From Deltaproteobacteria bacterium (lineage in GTDB: Bacteria > Desulfobacterota > Dissulfuribacteria > Dissulfuribacterales > QOAL01), in contig JALVJO010000038.1 of the NCBI GenBank assembly GCA_027028245.1, positions 48,496-112,495 on the forward strand: a stretch of DNA of 64,000 nt, read 5' to 3'. The translations under genes and the position numbers were made by a program. Below, one piece after another: positions 18,955 through 29,031 of the stretch; the stretch's first letter is position 1; each line of letters begins with the position of its first letter. The notes under the pieces were generated by a model. That model saw only the letters and a list, made by a program, of their open reading frames with translations, searched no databases and was not told the DNA's origin.

Positions 18955-20328
18955 TCATATCATATCCAGAAGTTTCCACCACAGAAAATCAAGTGGGAAC
19001 AGGACAACCACGGTGATGCCGGCCATGATAAGACAAATCCTCGTGGCATGGGAAAATTTCTCCCCTGCCAGCTGCATTCCTACCACTATGGGAGGGGCTT
19101 GGTAAGGAAAGAGTACGGTTGAAAAGCCCAGCACCTGGATGTTTAGAATGCTCGTAACAGGTATTCCTGCAGCCTTTGAAAGGGTTTCAGAAAACTGCGT
19201 GAATACTGCCGGCATTGCAGGCAATGTGGTTGCAACTCCTGTGGCTGTTGCTGCAACGCTTAGGGATAAATAATTTGAAAAATCATGCCCTGGTTTAAGG
19301 GGCAGCATTCCTAAAATCCTGTGTGCCAGGGCCTGGCCCGTACCCGAGCTGCTAATAAGCGAGCCCATTCCAAGAATTCCCGCCACAAAAATGATGGAAG
19401 CCCAGTTGATATCCCTGCTGAACCTCTTGCTGTCAAATACGGCCACGCCTGGAAACATGAGGAACACTGCTCCTGCCAGGGCAACCCATGCAGGAGATAC
19501 ATGATGCAGGAAATCTGACATCCACAGAAGGAGTAGTACGAACAAAGTAACGGTCAGCAGCCTCTCATCACGCGAAAGAGGCGGGATTCCACGGGTTTTG
19601 TTGTTCTTGACCTGCACCGGCCTGTCCGGGAAGAGCCAGACAATTAAAAGCACTATCAACAACCCCTTTAATAAGCCCAGGACAGGAAAATGAAGCAGGA
19701 GGTAGGGTCCATAAAGCAGGCTTTCATGAAACAGGTTTTCAGATACGCCGATTAAAACCATGTTGGGTACATTGGCAGGCAGAACGGCAAAGGCCGGCAG
19801 AAATGAACCCAGAATGACTGCCAGGACAATACCGGTACGCCCCCTGCGTCCCTTTTGAAATCCGAAAAAATCGGCAACAGCCAGGGATATGGGCACAAGC
19901 AGCACCACCCTGCTCATTGCAGAGGGCATCAGAAAGCTGAAAAAAACGCTGCCTGCCACCAAACCGGCAATGATCTTCACGTATGAGCCGTGCAGGTGCT
20001 GCGCAATGAACTTTCCCAGTCGCCTGCCCAGCCCGGTAGTGGTTATGGCAGAGCCTATAACAAGACCTCCAAAGATCAGCCAAACAGCCGAGGAGGCAAA
20101 TCCTGAAAATACAACTTCAGGCCTTGCAAGAGAAAACACAAGGCATACAACAAAAAAACAAAGGGCGGTTATGTGCTGGGGGATTATTCCAGTTGCCCAA
20201 AAAGAGATTGAAAGAAGGCAGACCGCAGCTATTTTTTCCTGGCTGCCGGAGAAAAAAGAGGGCTGAAAAATCAATATAAAGATAGAAGCTGCTATGGCCG
20301 CACCCAGGACGGCTGGCTTTAATTTCAT
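18955..20328 (-). CDS. DASS/SLC13-family anion:sodium symporter-like transporter
   Basis: ~12 TMs; ATGIIPQHITALCFF, VLPANVPNMVLIGVSE, TATGVATTLPAMPAVF. Confidence 0.75.
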   Translation of the reverse strand: MKLKPAVLGAAIAASIFILIFQPSFFSGSQEKIAAVCLLSISFWATGIIPQHITALCFFVVCLVFSLARPEVVFSGFASSAVWLIFGGLVIGSAITTTGLGRRLGKFIAQHLHGSYVKIIAGLVAGSVFFSFLMPSAMSRVVLLVPISLAVADFFGFQKGRRGRTGIVLAVILGSFLPAFAVLPANVPNMVLIGVSENLFHESLLYGPYLLLHFPVLGLLKGLLIVLLIVWLFPDRPVQVKNNKTRGIPPLSRDERLLTVTLFVLLLLWMSDFLHHVSPAWVALAGAVFLMFPGVAVFDSKRFSRDINWASIIFVAGILGMGSLISSSGTGQALAHRILGMLPLKPGHDFSNYLSLSVAATATGVATTLPAMPAVFTQFSETLSKAAGIPVTSILNIQVLGFSTVLFPYQAPPIVVGMQLAGEKFSHATRICLIMAGITVVVLFPLDFLWWKLLDMI

Positions 20329-20720
20329 GGTTTTTGGAATTTATCCCTGTTTATTCCGGGCTTATCTGAATTTACCTTGGAATTAGCCATTGTATCCAGG
20401 TTGTGAAATACATTGAAAGGACTGAAACATTACCCTGTTTAGTCGGTCTTGTGTATGCCAGGAATCTTAAACAAGAATTCAATTTCACCTCTCTTCAGTT
20501 CAAGGAATTTAAAACCAAAAAACTCCAGGCCCTTCGCCTGTAACAAAAAGCTTCAGGAAAAATATTGTAAACATTTTCAAGATTTGGTAAATAAAAAATT
20601 TAACAATGACAGAAGATAAAATAAAATTTTGTGTAAAAATATAAAAACAGACTGCCCTGCAGTTTCTCTGTTGGCAACACTTTTTTTACTTAGCTTCCCA
20701 AAGGAACAATACAGGCCTAG

Positions 20721-22139
20721 ATGGAATCAGTGACCACAAACCATACAGCGAACAGCAGCCTTCAGGATCTCCTTCAACTTGCGTCAAGGCGTAAGCGGGG
20801 CATGTTTTTCATATTTGCTGGAACAGTTCTCCTGGTGACAGTTTGGACATTTATCCAATCACCTGTTTATGAAATCAAATCAAAAGTAATGGTTAAATAC
20901 GGCAGAGAATATATTTACCGGCCGGTTGACCTGTTGCAGCAGGGAGACGTTCAGCCCATGCTCTCTTTCAACAGGGAGGAAATTATCAACACGGAACTCC
21001 AGATCTTTAAAAGTTCCGAATTGATATCCGAGGTTATAAAATCCGTTGGAATGGATAAACTTTATCCAAAGATATATGATGATAAAAGGAGCGACCAGGA
21101 AAAGCTCTCGCTCGCTGTTGCCAGGTTTAAAAAGGACCTGGATGTCATACACGTGAAGGGCTCGGGTGTAATACAGGTTACTTTCAGCCATAAAGACCCG
21201 GAAACCGCAGTCCAGGCCGTCAGCTGTCTCGAAGATCTTTTCAGGAATCGTCACTTGAAGATTTTCAAAAGTCCAAAGATAACATTTCTGGAAGAACAGC
21301 TTCAAACCTACAAGAACAAGCTGTTAAAATCACAGGCAGACTTGGAGGCGTTCAAACTAAAAAACCATATAATCTCATTAAAGGACCAAAAGCAGCTCCT
21401 GCTCCAGGAATATTCACGAATTCAGGCCCTTCTTGTTCAAGGGAAGGGACGTGTAAGACAGCTGGAACAAAAGATAGCGGCCCTCAAAAAACGGTCCACC
21501 TATGTGCCAGTTGATGTGGTTATCTTTAAGGAAAAGGCTGAAAGCAATAACATCGATACTGCCAAAGCCAGCCTCCTTGCCCTTCAGCTGGAAGAAAGAG
21601 ACCTTCTCCAGAGATACCCTGAAAATAACAGATTGGTTAAAAACGTAAGGGCGAAAATCCATACTGTGCAAAATTTCCTGGATACCCAGGCCCAAAACAG
21701 GACCGTCAACAATAGAAGGGGTAAGAATAATGTTCACCAATACCTCGAAAGGCTTTTGATCGAGGCTGAAGCTGACAAAAAAGGACAGGAAGCAGAAAAT
21801 GAGGTGTTGGAGAAGCAGCTTACAGAAATAGAAAATCAGCTCAAGGGATTCAGCAAAAAAGAAGCCGTGCTCAACATGCTCAAGGAGAACGTGGAAATAA
21901 ACGAAAAAAGCTATAAAAACTTCATTGGCAGGCTTGAAGAAACACGGATTCTGGAGGCCATGGATAATCAGAAGATGGTAAGCATTGCCGTTATTGAAAA
22001 ACCCTTCCTGCCAGTCAAGCCTGTAAGGCCCAAAAAAGGCTTGAATATTTTAATCGGAGTCATACTCGGGTCTGCCTTAAGCTTGTCTTATGCCTTGTTT
22101 TACGATTACCTGTTTGTCAGTAAAAAAGGAACTTCCTGA
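20721..22139 (+). CDS. Wzz/GumC-like chain-length determinant protein
   Basis: Wzz N-terminus with TM, long coiled coil, C-terminal VIEKPFLPVKPVRPKKGLNILIGVILG. Confidence 0.85.
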   Translation: MESVTTNHTANSSLQDLLQLASRRKRGMFFIFAGTVLLVTVWTFIQSPVYEIKSKVMVKYGREYIYRPVDLLQQGDVQPMLSFNREEIINTELQIFKSSELISEVIKSVGMDKLYPKIYDDKRSDQEKLSLAVARFKKDLDVIHVKGSGVIQVTFSHKDPETAVQAVSCLEDLFRNRHLKIFKSPKITFLEEQLQTYKNKLLKSQADLEAFKLKNHIISLKDQKQLLLQEYSRIQALLVQGKGRVRQLEQKIAALKKRSTYVPVDVVIFKEKAESNNIDTAKASLLALQLEERDLLQRYPENNRLVKNVRAKIHTVQNFLDTQAQNRTVNNRRGKNNVHQYLERLLIEAEADKKGQEAENEVLEKQLTEIENQLKGFSKKEAVLNMLKENVEINEKSYKNFIGRLEETRILEAMDNQKMVSIAVIEKPFLPVKPVRPKKGLNILIGVILGSALSLSYALFYDYLFVSKKGTS

Positions 22140-22921
22140 TGTTGATTATCCCTAAAGCAATATTTTCCATCCCTGGAAGCACCTTTTTGCCGAAAAAACC
22201 CGTATTGCTCTCAATTGCAGCTGCATTTTTTGCGGTATTGCTCCTTCAAGGCTGCAGTAATTCCCTGGTGAAAGAGCCCGTGGTTCCTGAGCAGGTTGGC
22301 AACATGCCCCTGCCTGACCAGTCCGTCAATGCCTCTATCCCTGAATATGTCATCCGCGCCGGAGATGAACTTGACATCAAGTTCTTTTATAACCGTGAAT
22401 TGAATGAAAGGGTGACAGTCAGGCCTGATGGCCGTATTTCTCTGCAGCTGGTTCATGATGTCCCTGCAGCAGGTCTGTCGCCTGAAGAATTGACCCGAAT
22501 CCTTTCAAGAAGGTATGCGGCTCACATCAAGGAGCCCGAAATCTCCGTAATTGTCAAGTCATCAGGATCCAGAAGGATTTTTGTTGACGGGCAGGTCAAG
22601 AACCCCGGACTGGTTGCCATGGGCGGCTACATGAATGTCCTTCAGGCACTGGCAAGCGCAGGTGGCGTGATGGATAGCGCACTTGAAAGCCAAGTCCTTG
22701 TAATACGCAGAAACGGCCTGGGAAAACCGTTTATAATTGCCGTAGACGTGGAAAAAATCCGCTCTGGAGAGGACACATCACAAAACATAGAGCTCAAACC
22801 CTATGATATAGTATTTGTTCCAAAATCCAGAATTGCACAGGTCAATACGTGGGTGGACCTGTACCTCAGAAAGAACATTCCCTTTGACTTCAGCGCAGGA
22901 GTCTACCGAAGTCTGGATTAA
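22139..22921 (+). CDS. Wza-like polysaccharide export lipoprotein (Poly_export/SLBB)
   Basis: Lipobox LLQGCS; YVIRAGDELDIKFFYNRELNERVTVRPDGRISLQLV; IFVDGQVKNPGLVAMGGYMNVLQALASAGG. Confidence 0.9.
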   Translation: MLIIPKAIFSIPGSTFLPKKPVLLSIAAAFFAVLLLQGCSNSLVKEPVVPEQVGNMPLPDQSVNASIPEYVIRAGDELDIKFFYNRELNERVTVRPDGRISLQLVHDVPAAGLSPEELTRILSRRYAAHIKEPEISVIVKSSGSRRIFVDGQVKNPGLVAMGGYMNVLQALASAGGVMDSALESQVLVIRRNGLGKPFIIAVDVEKIRSGEDTSQNIELKPYDIVFVPKSRIAQVNTWVDLYLRKNIPFDFSAGVYRSLD

Positions 22922-23364
22922 GACACACCCGTTTTTATATGCCTGGATGATTTTTTCATATCCCGGCAATTCCCTGTAAGCTCTTTTTGCCCACTTCTGG
23001 AAAAACGCCTTTCCTGCATTCCGGCCAATCATATTGCTTGAAATAACAAAGACTAAGGTGTAAAAATTGCGTTTTAAAGAAGCTTCATTGTCTTGACTTT
23101 GTGAAAAAATGGTGCTTTTATTTACTAAATATTAGACTATTTGTGTTTTCAGGCAACTGCCGGGCAGTGAGGGGAGAGTCTTTTGTCCTGTTTTTTATCT
23201 GAAAAAACTAAAATGGACTGCGTTCTTTAATTAAGGAAGTAAAAATATTTGCAACACAACATGAGTCATTATTCACTTTCAAAATGCTCCTGGTACATTA
23301 ACAGCTTATTGGGTCGGATTGCTTTTTAATTCGGCCTTAATCCTAAAGGGAAGAGGGAGGAGTT

Positions 23365-24165
23365 ATGAGGAAAACCGTTTTCATCGCTACAATCCTATTG
23401 GCCGCACTACTTTGTCTTTCTGCAGGAAATGGTTCATGTGGAGATGATAATTCTCAGACCAAGCTGCAGAACAGTGATTGTGTCAAATGTCATCCACAGG
23501 TAGTCCACGAGAACCAGGAGGCAGGGGGAAAGCATAAAACAGCGGTCGGATGCCTTGACTGCCACGAGGGAGGACATCCCCCGCTGGTGCCGGCAGAACA
23601 GATAATACCAGAGTGTTCAAAATGTCACCAGGGAGAAGCACATTTTGAGCTTAAGGGCTGCCTGAAATGTCATCAAAACCCTCATCAGCCACTAAATATC
23701 GTTTTCAGTGAAAAAAGCAATATCGCAGCCTGCAATACCTGCCACCCCGAGCAGGTGGAAGAGGTCAAGAATAATCCCAGCGCCCACAGCAAGATTGACT
23801 GTACTTACTGCCATACCAAGCATGGCTACATTCCAGACTGCATGAAATGCCATGAACCCCACCGTGAGGGGCAGCAGTTCAAGGATTGCGTCTCCTGCCA
23901 CAAGGTACACCAGCCTCTGAATGTTGCTTACGGCGATAATATTCCGAACCAGGATTGCGGAGCCTGCCATGGAGACCTGGTAGATGAACTCGAATCCAGC
24001 AATACCAAGCATTCCAAACTGAAATGTGTTTACTGTCATAAAGCCAAGCACGGTATGAAACCAGCCTGCCAGGATTGTCACGGAGTGCCTCATCCCGCTC
24101 CAATGATGCAGAAATTCAAAAACTGCACTGACTGCCATAATGACCCGCATGCGCTGGTCAAATAG
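23365..24165 (+). CDS. Twelve-heme c-type cytochrome
   Basis: 12 CxxCH motifs; signal peptide. Confidence 0.9.
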   Translation: MRKTVFIATILLAALLCLSAGNGSCGDDNSQTKLQNSDCVKCHPQVVHENQEAGGKHKTAVGCLDCHEGGHPPLVPAEQIIPECSKCHQGEAHFELKGCLKCHQNPHQPLNIVFSEKSNIAACNTCHPEQVEEVKNNPSAHSKIDCTYCHTKHGYIPDCMKCHEPHREGQQFKDCVSCHKVHQPLNVAYGDNIPNQDCGACHGDLVDELESSNTKHSKLKCVYCHKAKHGMKPACQDCHGVPHPAPMMQKFKNCTDCHNDPHALVK

Positions 24166-24181
24166 ATTGAAGGAGGAGATT

Positions 24182-25165
24182 ATGAAAAGCAAGATTTGGG
24201 CTGGTTGCCTTTTGGTTCTGGCTGCCATGTTTACCTTGTTCTTGTGTGCCGCCTGTGCAAAGCAGATTCAGGGGCCTGTCAAAACTGAAAAACATGCCCA
24301 GCCAGCAAAGGACACCCAGGTACAGAAGGAACAGCCTGCTGAAACTGTAGCAGAATCTGAACAAGAAAAATCAGATCAGACAGGAGCTGAGCTGTATCAG
24401 CAGGAACCAAGATCCATGAAACCGGTGGAATGCGGCGCCTGCCACAAGCGTGAATATACCAGGTTAAAGGAAAGCAACAGCAGGCACAGATTCGACTGTC
24501 TGAATTGTCACACCAAGCTTCATGCCTATATTCCTCCCAAAAACAATTATGCGGAGATAATGCCTAAATGCGCCAGGTGCCATGGTGCTCCTCACGGCAA
24601 GGCATTTACCAAGTGCCTCCAGTGCCACGAAGACCCTCATTCTCCAAAGGATATCCCCTTTTCCGCTGTGTCCAAAAAGATCAGGATAAAGGGCGGAAAA
24701 TCCGTGGTCGCCTGCCAGGTGTGCCATTACGAACCTGAAGGACGGGAAATGGAAACTCATCCCTGTAAGCACAACAAAGAGATGGGCTGTACAGGCTGTC
24801 ATGCCGACAAACACGGTGTCAAACCATCCTGTCTGGATTGTCATGAGCCGCATATTCCCGGGCAGACGTATGCTGACTGCCTTGTATGCCATCGTCCCCA
24901 CAGCGCTAAAAACATCCTGAAATATCCTGAAGATATGAACAACCAGGTGTGTGGTTCTTGTCACACCACCATTTATGAAGATCTGCAGAAAAACCATACC
25001 AAGCATTCGGAGCTGCATTGTGCAGAATGTCATGAACGGCACGGGCAAATACCAAAATGCCAGGATTGCCACGGGCTGCCTCATGGTGCTGCACTTCATA
25101 AAAAATTTCCAAACTGTCTGGAGTGTCATATTGACCCGCACAACCTGCCGGTTTTGAAAAAATAA
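24182..25165 (+). CDS. Twelve-heme c-type cytochrome, lipoprotein
   Basis: 12 CxxCH motifs; lipobox LFLCAAC; RBS gaaggaggag before ATG 24182. Confidence 0.9.
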   Translation: MKSKIWAGCLLVLAAMFTLFLCAACAKQIQGPVKTEKHAQPAKDTQVQKEQPAETVAESEQEKSDQTGAELYQQEPRSMKPVECGACHKREYTRLKESNSRHRFDCLNCHTKLHAYIPPKNNYAEIMPKCARCHGAPHGKAFTKCLQCHEDPHSPKDIPFSAVSKKIRIKGGKSVVACQVCHYEPEGREMETHPCKHNKEMGCTGCHADKHGVKPSCLDCHEPHIPGQTYADCLVCHRPHSAKNILKYPEDMNNQVCGSCHTTIYEDLQKNHTKHSELHCAECHERHGQIPKCQDCHGLPHGAALHKKFPNCLECHIDPHNLPVLKK

Positions 25166-25189
25166 TAACGGCATTACAAGCAGAACAAC

Positions 25190-25235
25190 AAAGGGCCCGG
25201 CTGCCCCTAAGAGGTATCCGGGCCTTTCCTTTTTC
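25190..25235 (+). terminator. Rho-independent terminator after cytochrome pair
   Basis: aaagggcccgg-loop-ccgggccttt followed by a T-rich tract. Confidence 0.75.
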
Positions 25236-25303
25236 ATTTTTTTCAAGTTACGAGCTTTAAAAGACGAACAGACCAATAAAAGACTGCCCAAGAGGATGGT
25301 TCT

Positions 25304-26731
25304 ATGAAACTGTTTGTCTCATGCCTTAATATTTCAATCTTTTTGACTGTACTCGTAGGATTGATGGTACCTGCCATTTCTTTTTGTGAAGACCTCTACG
25401 TGGATTGCTATTCCGGGAGAGATACAGGCAGGGCTTCTTCTCAAACACCATGGAAAACAATTGGGGCTGCATTAAAACATGCCAGAAATTCAGATGTAAT
25501 TTACATAGAGCCCGGCACTTATCACGAGTCCTTGAACCTTGCCATGATCCCCCTCAGGGGGGTCAGCCTTGTGGGAATATCTGACAACGGAAACAGGCCG
25601 GTTATTCACTCCGAATCTCCAGACACTGATACAATCTTTCTGGTCAACTATTATGGTGTGGTAAAAAATCTGGACATTACAGGTGCAGCAAACTCGCATG
25701 GAATAAACTGCATTGCAAATGGCGGCAGAAATCAGGCTGAAATCTCAAGATGTAATATTTACGGCAATAACGTGGGAGTGCATGTCACCACTGTTGGAAA
25801 CAGCAGTTCGGAGTGCATCCCTTTTATTCATGACAACAAAATATTTTCCAATGTCACACAGGGCATAGGAAATATGGGCCATTCAAGTGCCTTGATACAA
25901 AGAAATATTATAAATGACAATGGCAGCGGTGAGGCTGGAAATGGCGGCATCGGAAACAGGGATAATTCATCTGCTCAAATTATAGGAAATATCATTTATG
26001 CAAACAATCACTCAGGCATAGCAGTACGTGACCATGCCTCCCCCAAGATCGTGAACAACACCATATATAATCACAGTTTCTCCGGGAATCAGGCTGCTGG
26101 TATAAGGTTTGCCAACCCGCCCAATAATGACCCCACATCCATAATAAACAATATAATTGCGCAGAATACCTTTGGCTTACTTACAAAGCCTGGCAGTTCA
26201 TTGCCTGTCATTGATTATAATCTGGTTTGGAATAACTCGGCAGCCGACTATAAGGGATTCCAAAAGGGAGAACATGGCATATCTGCTGACCCGCTCATGC
26301 TGAATCCTGAAAATGGCGACTTTCATTTGACGGCAGATTCGCCATGCATAGATGCAGGCCTTACGAGCGATTTGTCAAAATATCCGGATTTTGACGGGAT
26401 CCAGCGGCCGGTTGGGGCCTCCACAGACATTGGTGCCTATGAATACATTGATGAGTCTGAATCTCCTTCAAGGCCGACGCCTCCAGTTATCGCAGCTGAA
26501 GTAAATGGACAGAATATAAATATCACCTGGAATCAGGTTCCATGGGCCAACCGTTATATTCTCTTTTATGCCCCAGAAGATATTAGTTACATAAACACCA
26601 TAAACTTGGAAAACCGCAAGGAATTTTCTACCAAATTATGGGATGGAGCCGCTTTTTTCGTGGCGGTTAAAGCATGCAATAATGAAGGATGCAGCGATTT
26701 TTCAGACATTAAATATCTTGAGATAAATTAG
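25304..26731 (+). CDS. Secreted right-handed beta-helix protein with C-terminal Fn3-like domain
   Basis: DUF1565-like N-terminus DLYVDCYSGRDTGRASSQTPWKTIGAALKHA; beta-helix coils; IDAGLTSDLSKYPDFDGIQRPVGASTDIGAYEY; Fn3-like tail. Confidence 0.8.
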   Translation: MKLFVSCLNISIFLTVLVGLMVPAISFCEDLYVDCYSGRDTGRASSQTPWKTIGAALKHARNSDVIYIEPGTYHESLNLAMIPLRGVSLVGISDNGNRPVIHSESPDTDTIFLVNYYGVVKNLDITGAANSHGINCIANGGRNQAEISRCNIYGNNVGVHVTTVGNSSSECIPFIHDNKIFSNVTQGIGNMGHSSALIQRNIINDNGSGEAGNGGIGNRDNSSAQIIGNIIYANNHSGIAVRDHASPKIVNNTIYNHSFSGNQAAGIRFANPPNNDPTSIINNIIAQNTFGLLTKPGSSLPVIDYNLVWNNSAADYKGFQKGEHGISADPLMLNPENGDFHLTADSPCIDAGLTSDLSKYPDFDGIQRPVGASTDIGAYEYIDESESPSRPTPPVIAAEVNGQNINITWNQVPWANRYILFYAPEDISYINTINLENRKEFSTKLWDGAAFFVAVKACNNEGCSDFSDIKYLEIN

Positions 26732-26865
26732 CCAGGACCCCAATCCGGTTTTGACCTGACGGGGTGAAAAATTTAGGCCCTAAACAGAGACCTTGGCATC
26801 ACTTTTAATTCTGGGCGGAAGGGGGAAGGCTGCACCTGCCCTCCCCGTCTCTTTGCAGTCTCCTT

Positions 26866-28275
26866 TTAGAAATCCAACTGGCTTCTGATACCCCATATAT
26901 ATATATCATCTATCCTGGAATTTCCGCCGGCATTATCTATCCATTGAAAATCTGCACTCAGTGCAAAATACTGGTTCATCATGAAACGGTAGTAGGCCTC
27001 CACGTAGTTCTCATTTGCAGTGTGGTCATTGTCATCCTCATAATCATCTGTGAGCAGTGTCTGGCCGTATGCAAAACCAAAGGCATCACCTCCCCTGTTC
27101 CATAGGCCTCCATCCAACTCAAAACCCGCTGACCACGTGCGGTTAAAGGGAATCATCTCCCATGCGTCATCATCGCTGTTCCACACAGCACGATCATCCG
27201 TAAGGGTCTGGCTGTAGCGGGCAAAACCCTTGAGGCCTTCTATAAGTTCCTGATCAAAGGAAAGGCCCCAGCCCGTAAGGGAACTATCAGCAAGTTTTCC
27301 GGCCTTTTCATGTTCCATGCCCGGGACCTTAGCAAGGTCCTTGTTCTTGAGATATCCCCTTTTGTCAACCCAGCCATAAAACCTGTAGTTGCCGTTTCTG
27401 CCGAAAAGACCGGGCATGACGTTCATCTGCCCGGCTATCATCCCATCGTCAAAGACATTGTGCCACACGGTATCTTCGCCATGAGCCCGGACGCTTGCCC
27501 CAACAACCTTGAATTCCAGTAGATCAACGGGTCTTGCCCGCAACTGGAACGCAGGGCAGTAAAAATTGTCAGGCTCCGGGATGTTCATGCCCATGCTCTT
27601 TACAAATATATTCGAACTGAACTGGCTGGTCTCGTCACCTGCTACCTCGTTTTCATCAAAAAGTACGCTTATATCCATTTTTCCAATATCAAAACCGTAC
27701 CTGTCATCCAGGAAAGAGAACTCATAAAAGGCCTCGGATATGGTAAGGGCAGCCTCATCAAGGGCCGTGGCTGTCTTATAGGCATCATAATTGGGCACAC
27801 TGAAGCTGGGAACGTCATTGTTCAGGCCGTCTCCGTCACCACCCTCGAAATGGATAAAGAATTTTCCCCACTTGGCAAAGTCTGCATCCAGGTTGAGATC
27901 AAGGGTGTAAGAGGCATCCTGGGTAGACCTGATGTCTTCCAAGCTGTCCGTATCCCCGAGGGTGCCCATCAAGATGCCCGTGGCACCTCCTCCCAGGCTG
28001 AACCTGTCATACCAGTGTTCTTGCGGCTCGGACTCTTGTACCTGTGCCTCAGCTGCTGGGAGCGCCTCCTTTTCACCTTGGTGCTTAATGCGTGAAAGCT
28101 CTTGTTCAACACTTTCCAGCCTCTTGCTGAGATTCCTGTTTTCCTTCATAAGCTGTTTTACCATTTCTTCCAGTCTCTGCTCCCTCGGCGAGACACCTCC
28201 CCCTGCAAAAACATCGGCAAAGGCACCAAAGAACAAAACGATAACAAAAAAACACACAATTCTTTTCATTTTCAT
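26866..28275 (-). CDS. OprB-like porin with N-terminal coiled coil
   Basis: Signal peptide; coiled coil EQRLEEMVKQLMKENRNLSKRLESVEQELSRI; GFDIGKMDIS, GRNGNYRFYGWVDKRGY, AEFxY strands, terminal F. Confidence 0.65.
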   Translation of the reverse strand: MKMKRIVCFFVIVLFFGAFADVFAGGGVSPREQRLEEMVKQLMKENRNLSKRLESVEQELSRIKHQGEKEALPAAEAQVQESEPQEHWYDRFSLGGGATGILMGTLGDTDSLEDIRSTQDASYTLDLNLDADFAKWGKFFIHFEGGDGDGLNNDVPSFSVPNYDAYKTATALDEAALTISEAFYEFSFLDDRYGFDIGKMDISVLFDENEVAGDETSQFSSNIFVKSMGMNIPEPDNFYCPAFQLRARPVDLLEFKVVGASVRAHGEDTVWHNVFDDGMIAGQMNVMPGLFGRNGNYRFYGWVDKRGYLKNKDLAKVPGMEHEKAGKLADSSLTGWGLSFDQELIEGLKGFARYSQTLTDDRAVWNSDDDAWEMIPFNRTWSAGFELDGGLWNRGGDAFGFAYGQTLLTDDYEDDNDHTANENYVEAYYRFMMNQYFALSADFQWIDNAGGNSRIDDIYIWGIRSQLDF

Positions 28276-28310
28276 CCCCCTCGGTTATACACGGTTATAT
28301 ATTTTGGAAC

Positions 28311-28345
28311 AAAAAACCCGAAGCCATTATCTGACGGCTCCGGGC
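28311..28345 (-). terminator. Intrinsic terminator of the cobalamin riboswitch
   Basis: Minus strand CCCGGAGCC-gtcagataat-GGCTTCGGG-TTTTTT. Confidence 0.8.
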
Positions 28346-28349
28346 TGCC

Positions 28350-28550
28350 CGCTAATCCCGTCCACCTCGGATCAGGTTCAGGTCTCCGCTGAATCAAATC
28401 CTTCATCTTCTGCCTCCAGGTATCCTGACTCGTGGATCAACCTAATTTCTGAGCCTTCCCGTTGCATGAACAGTGGCATCGTCAGATTTCGTCCCCACTC
28501 ACAGTGGCGGGCCCGCTCTGGATTTTCACCAGATTCCCTGAAAGACAGAA
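28350..28550 (-). ncRNA. Cobalamin (B12) riboswitch
   Basis: Minus strand GGGAAtctGGTGaaAATCCagaGCGGGCCCGCCACTGTGAGTGGGGACGAA...GCCACTG...GAGTCAGGATACCTGGAGGCAGAAG: canonical core including the B12-box-like segment. Confidence 0.9.
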
Positions 28551-28800
28551 TGAATGATTATTCATTTTAAGATCTTTGTGAAATATATGTCAACAGAAAT
28601 TCTTTACCATGACAAATATTTTTTGCAGTGAATCCGCCAAGACCTGGAGCAGTAATCTCCTGTCCCGGATTCGGCTCCAGTTTTTGCAGCAATCCAGATA
28701 AGTATGGGCAAGGCAGAATACTATCTTATCCGTTTACTGCTAAAATAATGCCTGCTGAAATGCCTACTGTTTGCCAAAGACTACTAAATAAGCAAACTAT

Positions 28801-29025
28801 GGGAGCATTCCTAATTTCCCCCCCATTTGTGCCATTGGCAAGGAAGGAGTGTTTCTTAAAAGGTTTCACCACAAGGAAGCCAACTTCAGCCGCAGTCAAG
28901 CCGCAAAGATTGGCCATGTCTGTATTCGAGAAGGATTTGAAATTTGCACAGCGTCTTGGTGAACCTTGAAAGAAATACACCCATCCTTGCCCTTCTTCAT
29001 CCAGGTACAAACCCGGAATGCCCCC
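28801..29025 (-). mobile_element. MITE-like non-autonomous element, copy A
   Basis: About 225 bp closely matching the reverse complement of 53750-53973; ends gggagcattcc / ggaatgccccc are inverted repeats. Confidence 0.6.
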
Positions 29026-29031
29026 CAGAAA

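Noticed and set aside
23692-25291. Long minus-strand ORFs (178 aa and 275 aa) opposite the cytochrome genes
   Set aside because: Antisense to well-supported multiheme CDS; hydrophobic composition arises from reading Cys/His-rich codons on the other strand; no recognisable domain.
28726-29010. 94-aa ORF (and the matching 104-aa ORF at 53735-54049) as a conserved small protein family
   Set aside because: Both lie within the TIR-bounded repeat and differ by many amino-acid changing substitutions; better explained as a MITE-like element.
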